Part shown: positions 7,742 through 16,324 of the stretch, in pieces
Layout: every line of letters starts with the position of its first letter
Position numbering within the stretch: the stretch's first letter is position 1
From: Candidatus Thermoplasmatota archaeon
GTDB lineage: Archaea > Thermoplasmatota > Thermoplasmata > UBA10834
Direction of reading: 5' to 3'
Assembly: GCA_018814355.1 (NCBI GenBank)
Contig: JAHIZT010000082.1
Span: 1 to 50,458 of the forward strand
DNA: 50,458 bases
The notes under the pieces: generated by a model
Told to the model about the DNA's origin: nothing
What the model saw: the letters and a program-made list of their open reading frames with translations, nothing else
Databases searched by the model: none
Made by a program: the position numbers and the translations under genes

Positions 7742-8734
7742 TCACATTTTCGAGACGTCTACGAGGGCAATCGGCTCAATTCTCCCGACCGACGCGCTGT
7801 TGCAGATGACCGTTCCGATCGGCATCCCTGGATGCAATTCGATTCCACGGCTCATGGTAGCCGGGATGTTTCTCGGTGCGTTGGGGAAGAACAGCTGGTG
7901 GTCGTACTTCACATAGCTGGCTATGAGGTCCTGTCCGTCGGTCGATGTGATCCAATCCTTGAAGTCGACAGCCAGCGTGTGGTTGACATGGGTCCACTTC
8001 GTCGCGTTGATCGGTATAGCGCTGTACTGGTTGAACAGCCCTGGGTCGCCCTGATAAGTGATGTTCAGATGGGGGATGAGGTTCACGCTCACCCGCTGAT
8101 AGTAGGTCGCATCATCCGAGAGAGTGTACGCGTTCATCTGCTCGCACATGTCAAGGACGGCGCCCATGCCCTGGCCAGCGCTCAGATACCATGAGTTCGA
8201 GAACTGGGATGCGTTGAATCCAGCCGAAGTCCACAGAGAGAGCTCTTTGGTGTTGGTCCCCGAGTTATCGCCTCGCGAAATGAACTTCGCGGAGCCCGCG
8301 GTGCCGCTGTCGTGTATCTTCACGAAAGCCTGAGTGGCGTTCCTCGATGAGTTGGTTCCCGCAACATCGCCCGATGGGCCTACGATTACGAAGTTGTTGT
8401 ACATGACGAGCGTTCGGCTCTCGCCGTAACCATCACTGACGAACTTGATCTCAGAAGCCGGAGAGTGCACAAGAAGGACGTCAACATCTCCGCTCTTGCC
8501 CATCTCAAGAGCCTGACCGGAGCCGACCGCTATCACATCGACTTCGCAGTTGTACTTCTCCTCGAAGTCGGGCAGTATGTAGCCCAGGAGCCCGGAGTCG
8601 TATGTGCTTGTGGTCGTCGCAAGTCGCAGGGTCTTCTTCTCATGACCCTGAGCAAGGACGAGATAGCCCACAGTCGCAACTACAAGCACAGCCACCACCG
8701 CAATGGCCGCCACAACCCTCCAATCTAGCTTCAT
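7742..8734 (-). CDS. tupA: Tungstate-binding extracellular protein
   Basis: The substrate-binding protein of the transporter, about 330 aa. An N-terminal hydrophobic segment (about 7-28) is a signal peptide or membrane anchor. The mature part opens LRLATTTSTYDSG with the TTTST oxyanion-binding motif at 40-44 (typical of TupA), followed by VGSGQALEMGKSGDVDVLLVHSP and RGDNSGT, all family landmarks. GGTGA 4 bases upstream favours the ATG at 8734; an ATG directly before it (8737) is an alternative. First gene of the operon, with a TATA box at 8772-8782. Confidence 0.9.
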   Translation of the reverse strand: MKLDWRVVAAIAVVAVLVVATVGYLVLAQGHEKKTLRLATTTSTYDSGLLGYILPDFEEKYNCEVDVIAVGSGQALEMGKSGDVDVLLVHSPASEIKFVSDGYGESRTLVMYNNFVIVGPSGDVAGTNSSRNATQAFVKIHDSGTAGSAKFISRGDNSGTNTKELSLWTSAGFNASQFSNSWYLSAGQGMGAVLDMCEQMNAYTLSDDATYYQRVSVNLIPHLNITYQGDPGLFNQYSAIPINATKWTHVNHTLAVDFKDWITSTDGQDLIASYVKYDHQLFFPNAPRNIPATMSRGIELHPGMPIGTVICNSASVGRIEPIALVDVSKM

Positions 8735-8771
8735 CATGTCACCGATATGCTTTGGCGAGCATAATGATAGG

Positions 8772-8782
8772 CCAGTATATAA
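8772..8782 (-). promoter_or_regulatory. TATA box of the tup operon
   Basis: On the minus strand this reads TTATATACTGG, about 40 bp before the tupA start. The identical 11-mer occurs at 43683-43693 (minus) and 43789-43799 (plus), next to tnpB and psmB. Confidence 0.6.
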
Positions 8783-8846
8783 CAATTATCGGCGAGAGAA
8801 ATGCCTTTGTCCGATGCCGAATGGGCTGAGAACCCCTGCACACTCC

Positions 8847-8853
8847 TTTTATA
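8847..8853 (+). promoter_or_regulatory. TATA box of the SRP RNA gene
   Basis: TTTTATA, centred about 26 bp before the predicted RNA 5' end at 8876: the canonical archaeal TBP spacing. Confidence 0.65.
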
Positions 8854-8875
8854 GTGGCCGTTCTATTGGAACAAC

Positions 8876-9184
8876 GCTAGGCTCGACCGGGACGTTCGGC
8901 GTGTCCTTGTACACCAAAACCGTCGTTAGTGGGGGTGACAGCTGGGGACGTCGTAACCGAACCGGCGCCGGTCCAGATACCAACTATGAGGCTCTGTCCG
9001 ATGGGGTCGAAGGTGGCTCTGAGGTCCAGCCGGAGGGCGGGATCACTTGTCTTCATTGCGGGGATCGGGTCAGACCCTGACGGGAGCAGCCTTACCGCGA
9101 ACTCTCAACGCTCAACGGGAAGCGGGGCCGAGAAGGTACCTGGGTAGCCGACGTCGGAGAGGTCGGCAACTCCAGTGGCCTAGC
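8876..9184 (+). ncRNA. ffs: 7S signal recognition particle RNA
   Basis: About 309 nt, the usual archaeal 7S size. The ends pair as helix 1: GCTAGGC (8876-8882) with GCCTAGC (9178-9184). The 5' domain GTTCGGCGTGTCC...ACCAAAACCG resembles the archaeal Alu domain. The conserved helix 8, where SRP54 binds, is clear: GGTCAG (9068-9073), then CCC-TGAC-GGG, then AGCAGCC (to 9091), matching the GGTCAGG...AGCAGCC core of E. coli 4.5S RNA. The apical tetraloop reads UGAC rather than the usual GGAA. A TATA box sits 26 bp upstream. No real protein frame covers the region. Ends are accurate to a few bases. The following 230 bases (to 9414) hold no gene that I can see. Confidence 0.93.
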
Positions 9185-9414
9185 ACTTCTCGCCACACCT
9201 TCAACGCGTCTGTGCATAGATAATAGTGAGTGAGATTGAGTAATACGTATTGGAGAAGAGAAAGAGAGAGAGTCGAGCACGGTGGGGGCCGCAGCGTGAC
9301 AGTCCCCTTTTACTAGCTCAACCTACCCCAGCGTATAGGCGCCCTCTGGGATTGGTTGCCAACCGCTGTGTTGCCGTGTTTCTCGCTCTCTAAACATCGA
9401 TAGGATAACCGACC

Positions 9415-10386
9415 TCATATCTTTTGTGGGAGAGCGCATCCGAGGGTGTCCTCTTTGAAATCGAAAAGCACTTTGCTGTCTCCGTCGAGCTGGAGCTCAA
9501 GGGAAGTGCCCTTGGTGACCTTGCCGCACACGGCAGCAGTTATGTCGGACCTTGCGAACTCATCGATCACTTGCTGCGTCCGCGCCTCCCTGCAGGTGAC
9601 TACGAACCCGCAGCCCTGGTAGGCCGTGAGCCATTGAAGGAGTTCCACTCCCTTCGGACGAGGGATCTTCGACACATCCACGACCGCTCCTTTTCTGCTC
9701 GTCTCGAGAAGCATTCCAAGGCATCCCAGCGCACCTGGGTTGCTGATGTCCTTCCCAGCGGTGAGGTATGGCGCGATCTTGTTCATGGTCCGGAGCTGCC
9801 GCCTCACGACCTCCCGGCTTTTCTTTGATGTCGTGTCCCAAGAATATGGCACGCCCTCCGTGAACTGGCCGTCGAGGTCCATGGCGAACACTATCGGGTC
9901 GCCTTCCGATGCGCCGCTGCTGAGAACAAGCCGCGACCTGTCGGTCTTCCCGAGTATGGCCACATCGACGGCCGAATAGGAAGTGTCAGGGTGCAGATGT
10001 CCGCCCACCATAGGCACGCCGAACTTGTCGCAGGCTGCCTTCATGCCCTCGACGATTCTAGCCCTGACCTCTTCGTCTGCGCACGAGAGCACATTCACCA
10101 TAGCTATGGATTGGCCTCCCATGGCGGCGATGTCATTGACATTGACCAGAACCGCGCAGTAGCCCGCCCAGTATGGATTCCTCTTCACGAGGTCCTGGAG
10201 TATCCCGTCGGCCGCCATGAGCAAGATCTCCCTGCCGCACTTGATGACAGCCGCGTCCTCTCCGTATGCTGCGAGCACATCCTCGATCTGGATCGGTATT
10301 AGGCCTGCGGCTACCGATGTTACGGGGCCCTTTCTGACGACGCCCCTGTACTCTCTGATGTGCTTGACAATCTCCTCCAGCTTCAC
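9415..10386 (-). CDS. AIR-synthase-like protein, related to methanogenesis marker 2
   Basis: A PurM/ThiL/HypE-superfamily protein of about 323 aa. These enzymes bind ATP in a dimeric alpha/beta cleft and activate a carboxyl, amide or phosphate. Seen: YGEDAAVIKCG and MAADGI (N-terminal ATP-binding part), NPYWAGYCAVLVNVNDIAAMGG, GGHLHPDTSYSAVDVAILG, and a C-terminal PurM-like half with GCGFVV. The NPYWAGYCAV/NVNDIAAMGG pattern is closest, as I recall it, to methanogenesis marker protein 2, whose reaction is unknown. The start is taken as GTG 10386 because a TATTTAT at 10411-10417 lies about 28 bp upstream (leaderless); TTG 10395 is an alternative. The neighbouring gene on the same strand encodes an unknown winged-helix protein. 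Confidence 0.8.
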   Translation of the reverse strand: MKLEEIVKHIREYRGVVRKGPVTSVAAGLIPIQIEDVLAAYGEDAAVIKCGREILLMAADGILQDLVKRNPYWAGYCAVLVNVNDIAAMGGQSIAMVNVLSCADEEVRARIVEGMKAACDKFGVPMVGGHLHPDTSYSAVDVAILGKTDRSRLVLSSGASEGDPIVFAMDLDGQFTEGVPYSWDTTSKKSREVVRRQLRTMNKIAPYLTAGKDISNPGALGCLGMLLETSRKGAVVDVSKIPRPKGVELLQWLTAYQGCGFVVTCREARTQQVIDEFARSDITAAVCGKVTKGTSLELQLDGDSKVLFDFKEDTLGCALPQKI

Positions 10387-10425
10387 GAGAACCAAATCCC
10401 AATCATGCAGATAAATACCTGTCCC

Positions 10426-11001
10426 TCAGAGCTTCGTCTGAGTGGTTTCCTTCTGATATGGCCGAGCGTTGAACCGCTCCACTATGACGTCCCCCAAGAC
10501 CTGGAGGAACTGCTTCTCGAGATCCTTCTCGACCACCGTGGGGATGTCGCTGTTGGGAACCTTGTAGCCCATCCTCGTCATTATGGACTTCGCATCGGCC
10601 CGCTCCTCGGCTGTGGCCTTCCTGCCATCGACAGTTCCTCCGACTCCACACCGCCTGACCTCCATGTCGAACACCGCCCTCTTGAACAGCCGCTGCAGGG
10701 AGTAGGCAGCGAGGGTAGCCCTCTCGTCGGCAGACTTCATGATCGATGACGAGCTCTCGCCTATCAGCTCATAGAGGTTCTTGTCCCTTGACGCCGAAGG
10801 GGAGAATACCTTGGAGGGCTTGATGTCCTTCTCTTTCAGGACATTCATGTCTGCCAGGGCCTTGAGGTAACCTGTGAGCTCAAGTCTGTGCAGCTTCACC
10901 CCCTTCGAGGCGAGCTCCCGACAGACCCCGCTGATCGACATCTGGTCCTTCTTCAGGATTTCCAGGACCAGCTCCTTCATGTCCTTCTGAGGAGAGAACA
11001 T
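10426..11001 (-). CDS. Uncharacterised protein with N-terminal winged-helix-like domain
   Basis: 191 aa, soluble. Residues about 7-60 (MKELVLEILKKDQMSISGVCRELASKG and on) look like a winged-helix or helix-turn-helix fold. The remainder is charged and alpha-helical, with RRCGVGGTVDGRKATAEERADA in the middle and a C-terminal EKQFLQVLGDVIVERFN. No family recognised with confidence. It sits 39 bases upstream of the marker-2-like gene on the same strand. A T-rich TATA candidate at about 11028-11038 would place transcription start near the ATG, so the message is probably near-leaderless. A joint role with the downstream ATP-grasping enzyme is inference only. Confidence 0.75.
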   Translation of the reverse strand: MFSPQKDMKELVLEILKKDQMSISGVCRELASKGVKLHRLELTGYLKALADMNVLKEKDIKPSKVFSPSASRDKNLYELIGESSSSIMKSADERATLAAYSLQRLFKRAVFDMEVRRCGVGGTVDGRKATAEERADAKSIMTRMGYKVPNSDIPTVVEKDLEKQFLQVLGDVIVERFNARPYQKETTQTKL

Positions 11002-11148
11002 TGCATCCGAATTGGTAACAGATTAGGTAATAAAAAACTATGCGTAGCCAGGCATGTGTTCCTTTCGGTGAATGGACAACTCTTCAATCCGAAGCTTGCG
11101 GCGCAACGTTTCGAGATAAATGAGAACCGAAGGGGTTTAGATCGAGCT

Positions 11149-13113
11149 TTATGTCTCTCGTGCAGTCGCAGTGACAACGATGTATGGCCTCATCATCTCG
11201 TTGTCCTCATGGTCCAGAATGTGGCAGTGCCAGACATAGCCCGGTCCAGAGGTCGCATCGAACGGATAGGATGGGCTACCATCGATGGGCGCGAACTTGA
11301 TCCTGATTATCGTCACCTCACCAGGATTCATCTGAACAGTGTCCTTCCAGCCCATCTCCTGGGGCTCCGCCATCTTCGGCTTCCCCTTCAGGTATCGAGC
11401 CACGTCTAACTCCTGCGGGGTCTCGTGGTGGAACGGCGGCTCGCCGTTAAGGGCGACCCAGTCCGCATAGTACTTGACGGTATCGAGCTTCTGCCTGCTC
11501 ACAAGCTGGAACTGAGTTAGGTGCAGGTGGATCGGGTGGGTGTCCATCGTAGGATTGACTATGATCCAATCCTCAGTGCTGCCTAGCACTGGTGTCTCAG
11601 AGATCGGTGCGTGCCATTTCTGGCCGTTCAGCAGGATTTCCAGCGGTCCTCCCATTCCCATGACCTCAGTCAGCACAAGAGTTCGCTTGGCATCGGCCAC
11701 GGTCAGGCTTGGGAAACCTGCGGTCAGAGTCGGATTGAGATACAATGGCAGACTCTTGGCTGCGAATCCGCTATTGCCCGTTACCGTGAACTGCATAATC
11801 TTGCCCGTTGACGCGCCGTTTGAGGGAATTCCTGATGGGTAGGGCGACTTCGCATTGTTCACGAGGAATACCTTCGTCCCTGGCGCAAGCCCGGAGAAAT
11901 CCACGAGAATGTCGTACCTCTCGCCTGGCGCGACCGTCAGTTTGGTCAACTTGGCTGCCGACGTCAAGTATCCTCCGTCAGTCCCGATCACAGTGAATGG
12001 CATCCTGTTGGAGAAGCTGAAGGTGTAGAATCTCGCATTTGAGCCATCAAGGAGCCGGAATCTGTACTGTCCCTGGTCCACGTCCATGTTCGGCCAGACG
12101 AGACCATTCACCATGATGGTGTTCCCAAAGAACTCGGGGGTCCAGTAGGGATGCATGTCTGGGTTGACTCCGACGTTGTCAAAGTAGAACGAGCCGTCCG
12201 TCTTGAACGTCCTGTCCTGGATCACGAGCGGCACCTCGTACTTCCCAGTTGGAAGCAACGGCGCAATCGTGTCAGCTGGATCCCTTAGAAGATAGAATCC
12301 CGCCAGTCCGGACATCACATTCGTTCTGGTCAGTCCAAGAGCGTGATCGTGATACCACAAGGTTGTTGCAGGCTGCGAGTTCGGATAGTGGTAAACAGCA
12401 GCGTTGGGGGTTGTCGACCTGTAAGTGTCGTAGGACATCCCCTGCTTTCCATCCCAGGTGAACCAAGCATCGGGTCCGCCGTCAGATGTCGACTGAACCT
12501 CAGCACCATGCAGGTGAGTCACCAGGGGGACGGGGCTCTGAGCCTCCTCGTAACCTGGCGGGAACGGGAGGAAGTCTTCCATCGGCATCTCCATGCCGTT
12601 CGGGTTTGCCCAGTGGAGAGTCGGGTCGACCGCGAACATGTGTGGGGTCTGTATGTCGTTCACCCACTCGACATTGACCGGTATCCCTTTGACAGACTCG
12701 AAGGATGGTCCTGGTGAGTTCGCTATCAGTCCCAGATATTCACCGGTGACGCTATCCTTTGCGTATCCGCTATATCCCCAGACATGTGTCTTCGGAAACG
12801 GAGCAGGAAGAACCTGTTGGTCCAACTCAGTCATCTCGACTCTGTAGTCCCACGAGACAAGCTGACCGTTTTCGTAGACGGGTGTGGGCACGTATACTGG
12901 AGGTGGACCGGATATCTGATTCACCCACTTCGGAATGCTCATTGGGTCCATTATGCCTTGAGGCACTGCAGCTGCTGTCGTATTAGCAGGTGCGACTCCT
13001 ACGGGAAGTACCAGCACCAGCATCACCAATGGGACAATGGCGATTGCCAGGGACCTCTTGCCCCTGCCTCTGCTCGCGGATTCACCAAACCAGCTTTCGA
13101 AGGTTGATTTCAA
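11149..13113 (-). CDS. Multicopper oxidase, CotA/bilirubin-oxidase-like
   Basis: A secreted laccase-type oxidase that couples substrate oxidation to O2 reduction. All four copper-ligand blocks are present (numbering from TTG 13113, 654 aa): HLHG at 200-203, WYHDH at 253-257, HPIHLHL near 525, and HCHILDHEDNEMM from 629, giving the type-1 Cys 630, His 635 and axial Met 640. The context THLHGAEVQSTSDGGPDAW and LWYHDHALGLTRTNVMSG is typical of CotA-like enzymes. An N-terminal Arg-rich stretch plus LAIAIVPLVMLVLVLPVG forms a signal peptide or anchor. Start choice: TTG 13113 has AGGAGGGG eight bases before it, and the TATA candidate TAGTTAAATC (13168-13177) predicts transcription starting near 13146, inside the longer ATG 13152 frame, so the longer start is less likely. 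Confidence 0.93.
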   Translation of the reverse strand: MKSTFESWFGESASRGRGKRSLAIAIVPLVMLVLVLPVGVAPANTTAAAVPQGIMDPMSIPKWVNQISGPPPVYVPTPVYENGQLVSWDYRVEMTELDQQVLPAPFPKTHVWGYSGYAKDSVTGEYLGLIANSPGPSFESVKGIPVNVEWVNDIQTPHMFAVDPTLHWANPNGMEMPMEDFLPFPPGYEEAQSPVPLVTHLHGAEVQSTSDGGPDAWFTWDGKQGMSYDTYRSTTPNAAVYHYPNSQPATTLWYHDHALGLTRTNVMSGLAGFYLLRDPADTIAPLLPTGKYEVPLVIQDRTFKTDGSFYFDNVGVNPDMHPYWTPEFFGNTIMVNGLVWPNMDVDQGQYRFRLLDGSNARFYTFSFSNRMPFTVIGTDGGYLTSAAKLTKLTVAPGERYDILVDFSGLAPGTKVFLVNNAKSPYPSGIPSNGASTGKIMQFTVTGNSGFAAKSLPLYLNPTLTAGFPSLTVADAKRTLVLTEVMGMGGPLEILLNGQKWHAPISETPVLGSTEDWIIVNPTMDTHPIHLHLTQFQLVSRQKLDTVKYYADWVALNGEPPFHHETPQELDVARYLKGKPKMAEPQEMGWKDTVQMNPGEVTIIRIKFAPIDGSPSYPFDATSGPGYVWHCHILDHEDNEMMRPYIVVTATARET

Positions 13114-13249
13114 TTCCTGCCCCCTCCTTTCTCTATTCCTGACTTCGTGCATTTAACACTGTCATACGATTTAACTATTGAGCCGGACGCTGAGGCAGTC
13201 GGTGCGCGGGAAACAGGCCGACTTGACGCTCAGGAAACTCTCTGAGTCG

Positions 13250-13444
13250 TTAAGCCCATTGTGTGCAGGGGAGAATGGAGAATTCGAGGGGGATCTCAGA
13301 GGGATAATGCATTGTCACCTTCGGCGTCGGCTTCTTCATCCCATTCGTATCATTCAAACACATGGCCGCCATTCCAGAGAAACAGTATGGCTCGTTCCCT
13401 TCTCCAATCGGCGTGCCAGACATTGTTAGTTTGATCTTCGGCAT
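13250..13444 (-). CDS. Tiny uncharacterised protein
   Basis: A 64-aa soluble protein starting MPKIKLTMSGTPIGEG. Its start is well supported: AGGTGAGG lies 4 bases before the ATG at 13444. It contains three cysteines (one in YCFSGMAAMC) and a short HYPSEIPLEF stretch near the end; no membrane helix. It lies between the site-2 protease (64 bases upstream) and the multicopper oxidase (about 100 bases downstream), all on the minus strand, so the three could be co-transcribed. No family recognised. Confidence 0.65.
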   Translation of the reverse strand: MPKIKLTMSGTPIGEGNEPYCFSGMAAMCLNDTNGMKKPTPKVTMHYPSEIPLEFSILPCTQWA

Positions 13445-13507
13445 CGTGCCTCACCTTTTCATGAGGATCGACGAGCCAGTCTAGGTGAGCAACAACACTC
13501 CCTGAGC

Positions 13508-15103
13508 TCAAAGGGCAGGCCCGACTATCTGCCAGACTATCAGAGCTAACACGAGGAAGGCGAACGCGAGCACTATCGAACCCACCACTTTGTCCTTCTG
13601 CTCCTTGGTATACGTCCTGCCAGTCTTGCTGAGAACATAGTCGATGGCATCCCGGAAGATGTGGCCGCCGTCGAGAGGTACCGCGGGAAGAACGTTCGTC
13701 AGGCCGATCATCAGGTTCAACCAGAATATCCAATAGAGGGAATTGGTGACGATCCAGAATGCTGAGTCTGGCATCCACGAGAGTCCACCAGATGGGTGGT
13801 AGAGGTCCGTCACCGGAGATCTCAGAGGAGCGAGGTCCAGGAATGGCAAGGCGATCAGTCTCAGCCATGACATTGAGAAGTCATTCAGGTTGCTATCGCC
13901 CGTGAACGGATTGGCCAGGATATTCGAGTAGTAGCTCACGTCATCGACCCGCAGGCCCAGCTCGAGAAATCCTCCTCCGAGGTAGGCCACACCAAGGTAG
14001 CTCGGATCGTTATTCGAAGGGTCGTATTCCTGATAGTAGTCCCATTTGTCAGAGAGAGTTATCCGGGAGATGCTGGTGTCCACGGCGAAGACGCCAGAGG
14101 GCGACTTGCTCATCACGGTGATGTTCACGGTCTGCCTGGCGTGAGCGAGCGCCATCGCGTCCGAAAGAGCAGTCATGTTGCCGATACGCGTATCGTTAAT
14201 TGACACGAGAACCATGCCTGCCTCCAATCCAGTATCATAGGCGGCGAAACCCTTGGCGGCGTAGGCTATGACTACGCCGTCGGTGAACTGGGTCGACTTC
14301 AACTGCCCCTTATAGAAGTAACCCACGCTGACGTTCGAGCCCGGCGCTTCGGACATGCGCTCGTTGAACTCCGCTCCGTTCTTGACAGTGACACCATTCA
14401 CCGAGACGACGACGCAACTCGGCGTCAGCCCTGCCTGCGAAGCAGGGGAGCCTTCCACGACGCCGAGGGTTAGCGCCCCCTCGTGCGAAGACTCCACGGA
14501 GGACATCATCACGCCCGAGAAAAGGGCTAGCACAACCATGGCCAGGATGATGTTGGTGGCGGGCCCGACTGCAAAGACCTTCGACCGCTTGCTGCGCGTA
14601 GTCGCCAGGAGCTCCTTCTCGTCCGGCTCTACGAATGCTCCGATCGGAATGACCATGAACACGAGGCCGATCGACTGGACCTTGATATCTCCTACTCTTG
14701 TGAGGATGCCGTGCGCGAACTCGTGCACGACGATGGCGACCACTAACGCGAGGATTCCATATCCGAGAGGGATCACGGGGTTGATGCCAGGAATCCCGAG
14801 GATAAGTTCAGGTGAAGGGGGGTTCTCGATCTGAGGGACTATCGTGGCCTCCCAGAGAAGAAGCAGCATGATGAGCAACATCGAACCCGCGCAGATCCAG
14901 AGAGACACCTTGCCATAGAAGTTCCAGAAACGCTTTCTGGAGGCCAGCCTCTCGATGAACTTCCTGCCCCGGCGGGTCCTCCACATGATCATGGGACCCA
15001 TGAGGCTCATGCTGTGCCTCTCGAACCACTTCGTCCTGTTGAGGACATAGATGAGGCCCACGTACGCCAAGAATACGATGAGTGCTATCAGGTAACCGTT
15101 CAT
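13508..15103 (-). CDS. Site-2-protease-like membrane metalloprotease (M50) with PDZ domains
   Basis: A 531-aa intramembrane zinc protease. Seen: N-terminal helices (about 3-22 and 65-88), the zinc motif HEFAH at 127-131 inside a membrane helix, helix EVxPxG-type continuation, then an extracytoplasmic region of about 200-350 with two PDZ-like repeats (GVVEGSPASQAGL with VNG, then GLEAGMVLVSIND), and the second active-site motif NVLPAVPLDGGH at 470-481, which supplies the Asp ligand. A C-terminal helix follows. Such enzymes release membrane-tethered regulators. The substrate here is unknown; no anti-sigma-like partner applies in archaea. A TATA-like ATTAATAG lies about 40 bp upstream of the start. 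Confidence 0.93.
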   Translation of the reverse strand: MNGYLIALIVFLAYVGLIYVLNRTKWFERHSMSLMGPMIMWRTRRGRKFIERLASRKRFWNFYGKVSLWICAGSMLLIMLLLLWEATIVPQIENPPSPELILGIPGINPVIPLGYGILALVVAIVVHEFAHGILTRVGDIKVQSIGLVFMVIPIGAFVEPDEKELLATTRSKRSKVFAVGPATNIILAMVVLALFSGVMMSSVESSHEGALTLGVVEGSPASQAGLTPSCVVVSVNGVTVKNGAEFNERMSEAPGSNVSVGYFYKGQLKSTQFTDGVVIAYAAKGFAAYDTGLEAGMVLVSINDTRIGNMTALSDAMALAHARQTVNITVMSKSPSGVFAVDTSISRITLSDKWDYYQEYDPSNNDPSYLGVAYLGGGFLELGLRVDDVSYYSNILANPFTGDSNLNDFSMSWLRLIALPFLDLAPLRSPVTDLYHPSGGLSWMPDSAFWIVTNSLYWIFWLNLMIGLTNVLPAVPLDGGHIFRDAIDYVLSKTGRTYTKEQKDKVVGSIVLAFAFLVLALIVWQIVGPAL

Positions 15104-15141
15104 CTGGACAGACCCGCGCTCAGCTCATATCGGTTCCGCTA

Positions 15142-15576
15142 TTAATGGGTTTCATTGTTCCTGGGCGGGTTCCCAGATGTCGGGTCTCCGGAGGACATCT
15201 TGTGTCTCGACCATTCCTCATCGGATACCTGGTCGTAGACGTCCGCTGCCTCGTCCTTCGCCTCAATCCCCTCATCGTCCGTCTGGGCAAGCCTGATGAT
15301 CTGATCCTTCTTGAGTATCCAGTAGTGGATCCTCCAAAGCTTTCCCTTCTTGAGCAGGACCTCCTCCTGAGTGGATGTGAGGAGGCCTTCCTCTTCCAGC
15401 ATGTAGAATACGTCGCGATCCTCGGAGGTGAGCCGGTTGTCGATGACTTCGTCCGTGTATCCGAAGAAGCTCATGAGATAGTCAGCCAGGTTCTTGACCT
15501 CTCCATCGGACATGCCCTTCTTGCCGACGGTCCTCTTCAGAGCTTTCTCAACCTGTTGCATGGTTACAACAGTCAT
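15142..15576 (-). CDS. Conserved archaeal protein of unknown function (DUF6015-like)
   Basis: 144 aa, soluble. Seen: an N-terminal helical part (QQVEKALKRTVGKKGMSDGEVKNLADYLMSFFGYTDE), the core NRLTSEDRDVFYMLEEEGLL, and KKGKLWRIHYWILKK, followed by a 45-residue acidic, probably disordered tail. The EDRDVFYMLEEEGLL to WRxHYWIL pattern looks to me like the uncharacterised DUF6015 family, by memory and not checked. The start is at ATG 15576, with ATG 15561 as alternative. It lies 38 bases upstream of the site-2 protease gene on the same strand. Confidence 0.75.
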   Translation of the reverse strand: MTVVTMQQVEKALKRTVGKKGMSDGEVKNLADYLMSFFGYTDEVIDNRLTSEDRDVFYMLEEEGLLTSTQEEVLLKKGKLWRIHYWILKKDQIIRLAQTDDEGIEAKDEAADVYDQVSDEEWSRHKMSSGDPTSGNPPRNNETH

Positions 15577-15639
15577 CCCAATCCCGGAAAGGCAACTGTA
15601 TTCACAGCTAAAAACATGTCGAAGATATGGTCCGCAGAC

Positions 15640-16320
15640 TCATCCAACTTCCTCACTAGCGGGAAGGAGTCTGGCACCTTCCTGCGCCAGTACATCAAGG
15701 ACTACCTTGGCCCATCTGAGCTTGCGCAGCTTCACCTCTCTGCTCTTCCCCTCCTTGTCCGAAGGATGCTCGAAATCGAATCCCGTTAAGAATATCTTCT
15801 TCGCGCCCAGCTCCGCGGCTATGCAAGCGGCTCGATCTCCATCTGTGAAACCTCCGAAGTTGAAGATCCCGGGAGGAGGAGGACACTGGCAAGTCCCGAC
15901 AAGAGGTCCCGTGAATTGTCCAGTATATCGTGTCAGGGCCTTCATGTTGTCTCCGTGGGCATGGACAAACACAACCGCGCCTCGACCATTCGCGTCTATC
16001 TGGTCCTCAACGATGCCGTCGAGGTCGGTAACGATCATATCGACCTGCACGTTCGCATCCATCAGCACCGTCGCAGCGCTGTCTGCGGCGATCACATATC
16101 CTTTGATCGTGAGAGAGGAAAGCTCATCAGCAAGTCCAGGACCTCCACCGCAAACCAGTACCGATTGTGGAAAATCTCTCCTGGTCTGCTCGAGTGCGCG
16201 GGCCCCGCTTTCTCCCATCTGAGAGGCCAGCCATCGAGCGCTCTCGAGATCCTTGAACTTGTCGAATCCAAAATCATCGCATATCCTAGCGTACATCGGG
16301 AGCCAGGTCTCGAGCTTCAA
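15640..16320 (-). CDS. mptE: 6-hydroxymethylpterin pyrophosphokinase, MptE-like
   Basis: The archaeal MptE/DUF115 enzyme transfers pyrophosphate from ATP to 6-hydroxymethyl-7,8-dihydropterin in folate or methanopterin synthesis. The 226-aa protein opens MKLETWLPMY as the family does, then VCGGGPGL, VIAADSAA, VTDLDG (the Asp-rich metal site), VHAHGDN, NFGGFTDGDRA and KKIFLTGFDFEH. The start is TTG 16320, 4 bases after the stop of the DUF373 gene, so translational coupling is likely; ATG 16296 would remove the conserved opening. Coupling of these two genes suggests a shared role, unproven. Confidence 0.88.
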   Translation of the reverse strand: MKLETWLPMYARICDDFGFDKFKDLESARWLASQMGESGARALEQTRRDFPQSVLVCGGGPGLADELSSLTIKGYVIAADSAATVLMDANVQVDMIVTDLDGIVEDQIDANGRGAVVFVHAHGDNMKALTRYTGQFTGPLVGTCQCPPPPGIFNFGGFTDGDRAACIAAELGAKKIFLTGFDFEHPSDKEGKSREVKLRKLRWAKVVLDVLAQEGARLLPASEEVG

Positions 16321-16324
16321 GGGG

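Noticed and set aside
8465-9147. Several overlapping plus-strand open frames across tupA and the SRP RNA
   Set aside because: They lie on the opposite strand of tupA or inside the SRP RNA. Base composition and RNA structure explain the openness.
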